This document shows, in pieces, positions 10,921-12,821 of a stretch of DNA of 12,821 bases; within the stretch, counting starts at the first letter, position 1; each line of letters opens with the position of its first letter. The DNA lies in the NCBI GenBank assembly GCA_001783355.1, contig MFMA01000005.1:12218-25038 (forward strand). The letters are read 5' to 3'. A model generated the notes under the pieces. It was not told the DNA's origin, did no database searches, and saw nothing but the letters and a program-made list of their open reading frames with translations. The stretch comes from Candidatus Kaiserbacteria bacterium RIFCSPLOWO2_01_FULL_54_20. Its GTDB lineage: Bacteria; Patescibacteriota; Minisyncoccia; Phycocordibacterales; UBA2100. The translations under genes and the position numbers were made by a program.

Positions 10921-11409
10921 ATGGAAAAGATCGTCGAGACAACATTGAAGGAATTCCTTGAAGCTGCCGGCTTACAATACAGCGGGATAGTGCGGAACGA
11001 TGTGGCCGGACAGATGGTTTTTTCTATTCAGGCCGACGACGCCCGTGCCCTCATCGGCATGCACGGGGACACGGTCCATGCGCTCGACCTGCTCGTGAAA
11101 AAGATCGTCGAGAAGCGCCTTCCCGCCGAGCCATCAAAGGACGCGGGTACCGGGGCGGAACCGGAGACGCCCCACTTTCTGATCGACGTGAACGATTATC
11201 GTGCAAAACAAATAAAAGATCTGCAGAACAAGGCCTTGATGATGGCGGAGCGTGCACGCTCCTTCCAATACGATGTGGAGCTCTCCCCCATGAGCTCATA
11301 TGAACGACTCATCATACACACAACACTTCAGAGCGCACCGAACGTGAAGACGGAATCACAAGGCGAAGGGCGGAACCGAAGAGTCGTCATCAAATACTCG
11401 GCACAGTAG
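10921..11409 (+). CDS. khpB: KH-R3H RNA-binding protein KhpB (Jag/EloR)
   Basis: The product is 162 residues. A KH domain with the GxxG loop GMHG (46-49, in ALIGMHGDTVHALD) is followed by a variable Pro/Glu linker (about 68-84) and an R3H domain with R129 and H133 (SSYERLIIHTTL). The conserved GEGRNRRVVIKY lies near the end (148-159). The family binds RNA and, with KhpA, affects cell elongation and division in Firmicutes. The protein begins directly at the KH region and lacks the Jag-N domain found in longer relatives. It follows yidC as in many genomes, but has its own strong promoter and no Shine-Dalgarno sequence. It is convergent with the pilin-like gene, with 14 bases between stops. Confidence 0.93.
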   Translation: MEKIVETTLKEFLEAAGLQYSGIVRNDVAGQMVFSIQADDARALIGMHGDTVHALDLLVKKIVEKRLPAEPSKDAGTGAEPETPHFLIDVNDYRAKQIKDLQNKALMMAERARSFQYDVELSPMSSYERLIIHTTLQSAPNVKTESQGEGRNRRVVIKYSAQ

Positions 11410-11423
11410 CGAGCGGGTCGACA

Positions 11424-11897
11424 TTAGATATCAGTTGGCTGGTTTGCAATGAACGGATTCGAGGAAGGGTTTTCGGCGGCCACCTCTAGCTTCAGTATTT
11501 GCGGGTTTATCTGATTAAGTATCAGCCAGATCGCAATGAGGAGAAAGAGGCCGAGAAGGGTATCCTGGATTATCTCCTTCGAGTGTTCTTTCGTACTCCA
11601 TAAGTCACTCGACATGTAGGCAAAGCCCGCCCACGCGAGACGCAGAACGGCGAGAATGGCACCAAGAGAGATGGCGGCCGCGAATACTTTATTTAGAAAT
11701 GGTGCCAGCGTTTCGGTGTTGTAAGCGTCGGTGAGTTTCGTTGAACCCTGAAAACACTCAAGCGGAACAAAACCGCCTGCACCCTTGCAATCATCCGCAG
11801 CGAGCGCGGGAAACGCGCCCAAGATCAAGACCCCACATATGCAAAAAAGTGCCAAGAGAATGATCGGGGCCGCCCTCCGTCTTGAAAGGAAAGTCAT
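11424..11897 (-). CDS. VirB2/TrbC pilin-like small membrane protein
   Basis: The product is 157 residues from ATG 11897. A longer in-frame start at 11972 is rejected because it would lie inside the preceding gene, whose stop is one base before 11897. A signal peptide is clear (basic RRR, hydrophobic core about 10-30, FPALA-A). The mature part has a short Cys pair (C37, C48), then two membrane helices: about 68-90, with ISLGAILAVLRLAWAGFAYM, and about 110-129, with IIQDTLLGLFLLIAIWLIL, ending in NQINPQIL. This two-helix layout with a charged cytoplasmic turn and the final INPQ motif is typical of the VirB2/TrbC-like proteins common in Patescibacteria. VirB2 proteins build type IV secretion pili. 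Whether this one forms a pilus is inferred, not shown. Confidence 0.75.
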   Translation of the reverse strand: MTFLSRRRAAPIILLALFCICGVLILGAFPALAADDCKGAGGFVPLECFQGSTKLTDAYNTETLAPFLNKVFAAAISLGAILAVLRLAWAGFAYMSSDLWSTKEHSKEIIQDTLLGLFLLIAIWLILNQINPQILKLEVAAENPSSNPFIANQPTDI

Positions 11898-11898
11898 A

Positions 11899-12821
11899 TT
11901 AGTTTTCTGCGATACGCAAAAGCCAAAGCGTTTTGTCACGTGCATTAATGAACGCAATATAGTTCCCCTCATCGTCTACTACGGGGTTCTCTACGTCAAG
12001 CTCGGCACTGCCCGGCGAGAACAAAAGCTCCGCGGAAGCCGCGCCCGCATCAACCTTCCACCACGCATCGGCAGTGTGCGTTTCTCCCCGGTTCCGACTA
12101 TCGAGAAAGTCCGCAGGCGGTATACCCTGCGGCACCGCACAGTAGGCGACCGGTTTCGTACCGTGATCCCATGTGCATTTGTCCGCGATCGTGCGGATGG
12201 GCAAGCGCTCGCTCGTGGATGTATCGTCGGCCCGGACGAAGAGCGAGAGGCTTCCGCTCGATTCTCCGTAAAGCAGGGCTTTGGACGAGGCGCTGGGAAG
12301 TACAGTGAGACCTTGAACGTCCCTGATCAGTGGGAGTAGTGTCCCGCCGCCTCCAACAACGTACGCGCTCCCCGCGACGTTATCAGATGGCTTTTGCACG
12401 ATGACCGTTCGGTCTTTCAATGCCAGGCGTATTTGCCACCCTGAAAGATTCGAAGAAAAGAGATGTTGTGGCTTGGCACCGTCCCAAGTGACCCGACTTC
12501 CCGTGAACACACCTTCCCCGCCGTTAATGTAAACGACCTCATCGCCCGTTGGGCTTGTTGCTATGGCGCGTATTCCGTCTGGCAACGCTCTTTGGACCAA
12601 AGGGTTCGCATTTGCGGAGGTGGACGAACTGGCCGAGATCGTTCCCACCACTGTTGTTATTGTGTTCGTATCGTCGGCACCTCTCAATATCACTCCCTTT
12701 TTCGCGACTATCGCTTCGTATACGTATGGAATGAGCGTGTTGGTAAGACGCTCGAGAGTGCCGGTCGTCGGGTCCACATCAAAAATGTATCCGGTAGAGC
12801 GCTCAACGAAACGAAGGCGGG
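11899..12821 (-). CDS. Probable beta-propeller (WD40/PD40-like) surface protein, N-terminus cut by window edge
   Basis: The frame is open from the right edge (12821) to a TAA at 11899-11901; the true start is outside. An internal GTG (12777) would begin in the middle of the conserved-looking RFVERSTGYIFDVD, so it is not the start. About 307 residues are visible. They contain repeated short motifs of the kind ATSPTGDEVVYING, SKALLYGESSGSLSLFV and VVDDEGNYIAFINARDKTLWLL, which fit propeller blades. A distinctive segment (C-TWDHGTKPVAYCAVP, then WWKVD) resembles proteins I recall next to pilin-like genes in parcubacterial genomes, but this is from memory. No catalytic motif is seen. The next gene starts one base after the stop, so the two are almost certainly one operon. 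Confidence 0.65.
   Translation of the reverse strand, partial: RLRFVERSTGYIFDVDPTTGTLERLTNTLIPYVYEAIVAKKGVILRGADDTNTITTVVGTISASSSTSANANPLVQRALPDGIRAIATSPTGDEVVYINGGEGVFTGSRVTWDGAKPQHLFSSNLSGWQIRLALKDRTVIVQKPSDNVAGSAYVVGGGGTLLPLIRDVQGLTVLPSASSKALLYGESSGSLSLFVRADDTSTSERLPIRTIADKCTWDHGTKPVAYCAVPQGIPPADFLDSRNRGETHTADAWWKVDAGAASAELLFSPGSAELDVENPVVDDEGNYIAFINARDKTLWLLRIAEN

Noticed and set aside
11898..11972. Extended N-terminus of the pilin-like protein
   Set aside because: The extra 25 residues overlap the upstream coding region and would precede a clear signal peptide that starts at ATG 11897.
1..12821. tRNA, rRNA, CRISPR array or transposase
   Set aside because: I scanned for these and saw no cloverleaf with CCA-type ends, no regularly spaced repeats and no transposase motifs.

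Overview
The window looks like the replication-origin neighbourhood of a small-genome bacterium of the Candidate Phyla Radiation (Patescibacteria). A parcubacterial lineage is most likely, but that assignment is an inference from gene content and protein style, not from a marker comparison. The genetic code is standard (TGA is used as a stop). Coding is dense, with abutting or overlapping genes, and most genes show a -10-like hexamer only 6-11 bases before the start codon and no Shine-Dalgarno sequence.

Left part (1-3735): a short YebC-type gene on the + strand sits between two minus-strand genes for secreted proteins that appear paralogous. Each has a signal peptide, eight cysteines and then a proline-rich stretch. 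The left one runs off the window edge. Next comes a small minus-strand gene for a secreted 142-residue protein. It has the only strong Shine-Dalgarno site I found, its own hairpin terminator, and a long leader region rich in inverted repeats. This minus-strand block separates yebC from ruvC, which are commonly adjacent in other bacteria.

Middle part (3736-9317): ruvC and a full-length bifunctional class A penicillin-binding protein run on the + strand. They meet dnaN (minus) stop-to-stop inside one TGATCA hexamer. dnaN is preceded by a 219-base gap and then dnaA, both on the minus strand. The gap holds a perfect DnaA box, several degenerate boxes, AT-rich stretches, and a 152-base run with only two C residues on the + strand. 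It is the best candidate for oriC.

Right part (9318-12821): the dnaA-rpmH gap carries the dnaA promoter, a near-consensus DnaA box, and a striking 102-base branched inverted repeat. From there rpmH, rnpA and yidC run away from the origin as an overlapping operon, followed by khpB (jag) with its own promoter. This is the classic dnaN-dnaA / rpmH-rnpA-yidC-jag layout linking replication initiation, ribosome and RNase P synthesis, membrane protein insertion and RNA binding. The last two genes (minus strand) encode a VirB2/TrbC pilin-like two-helix membrane protein and, one base upstream, a repeat-rich probable beta-propeller protein cut by the window end. They look like part of a cell-surface or secretion module.
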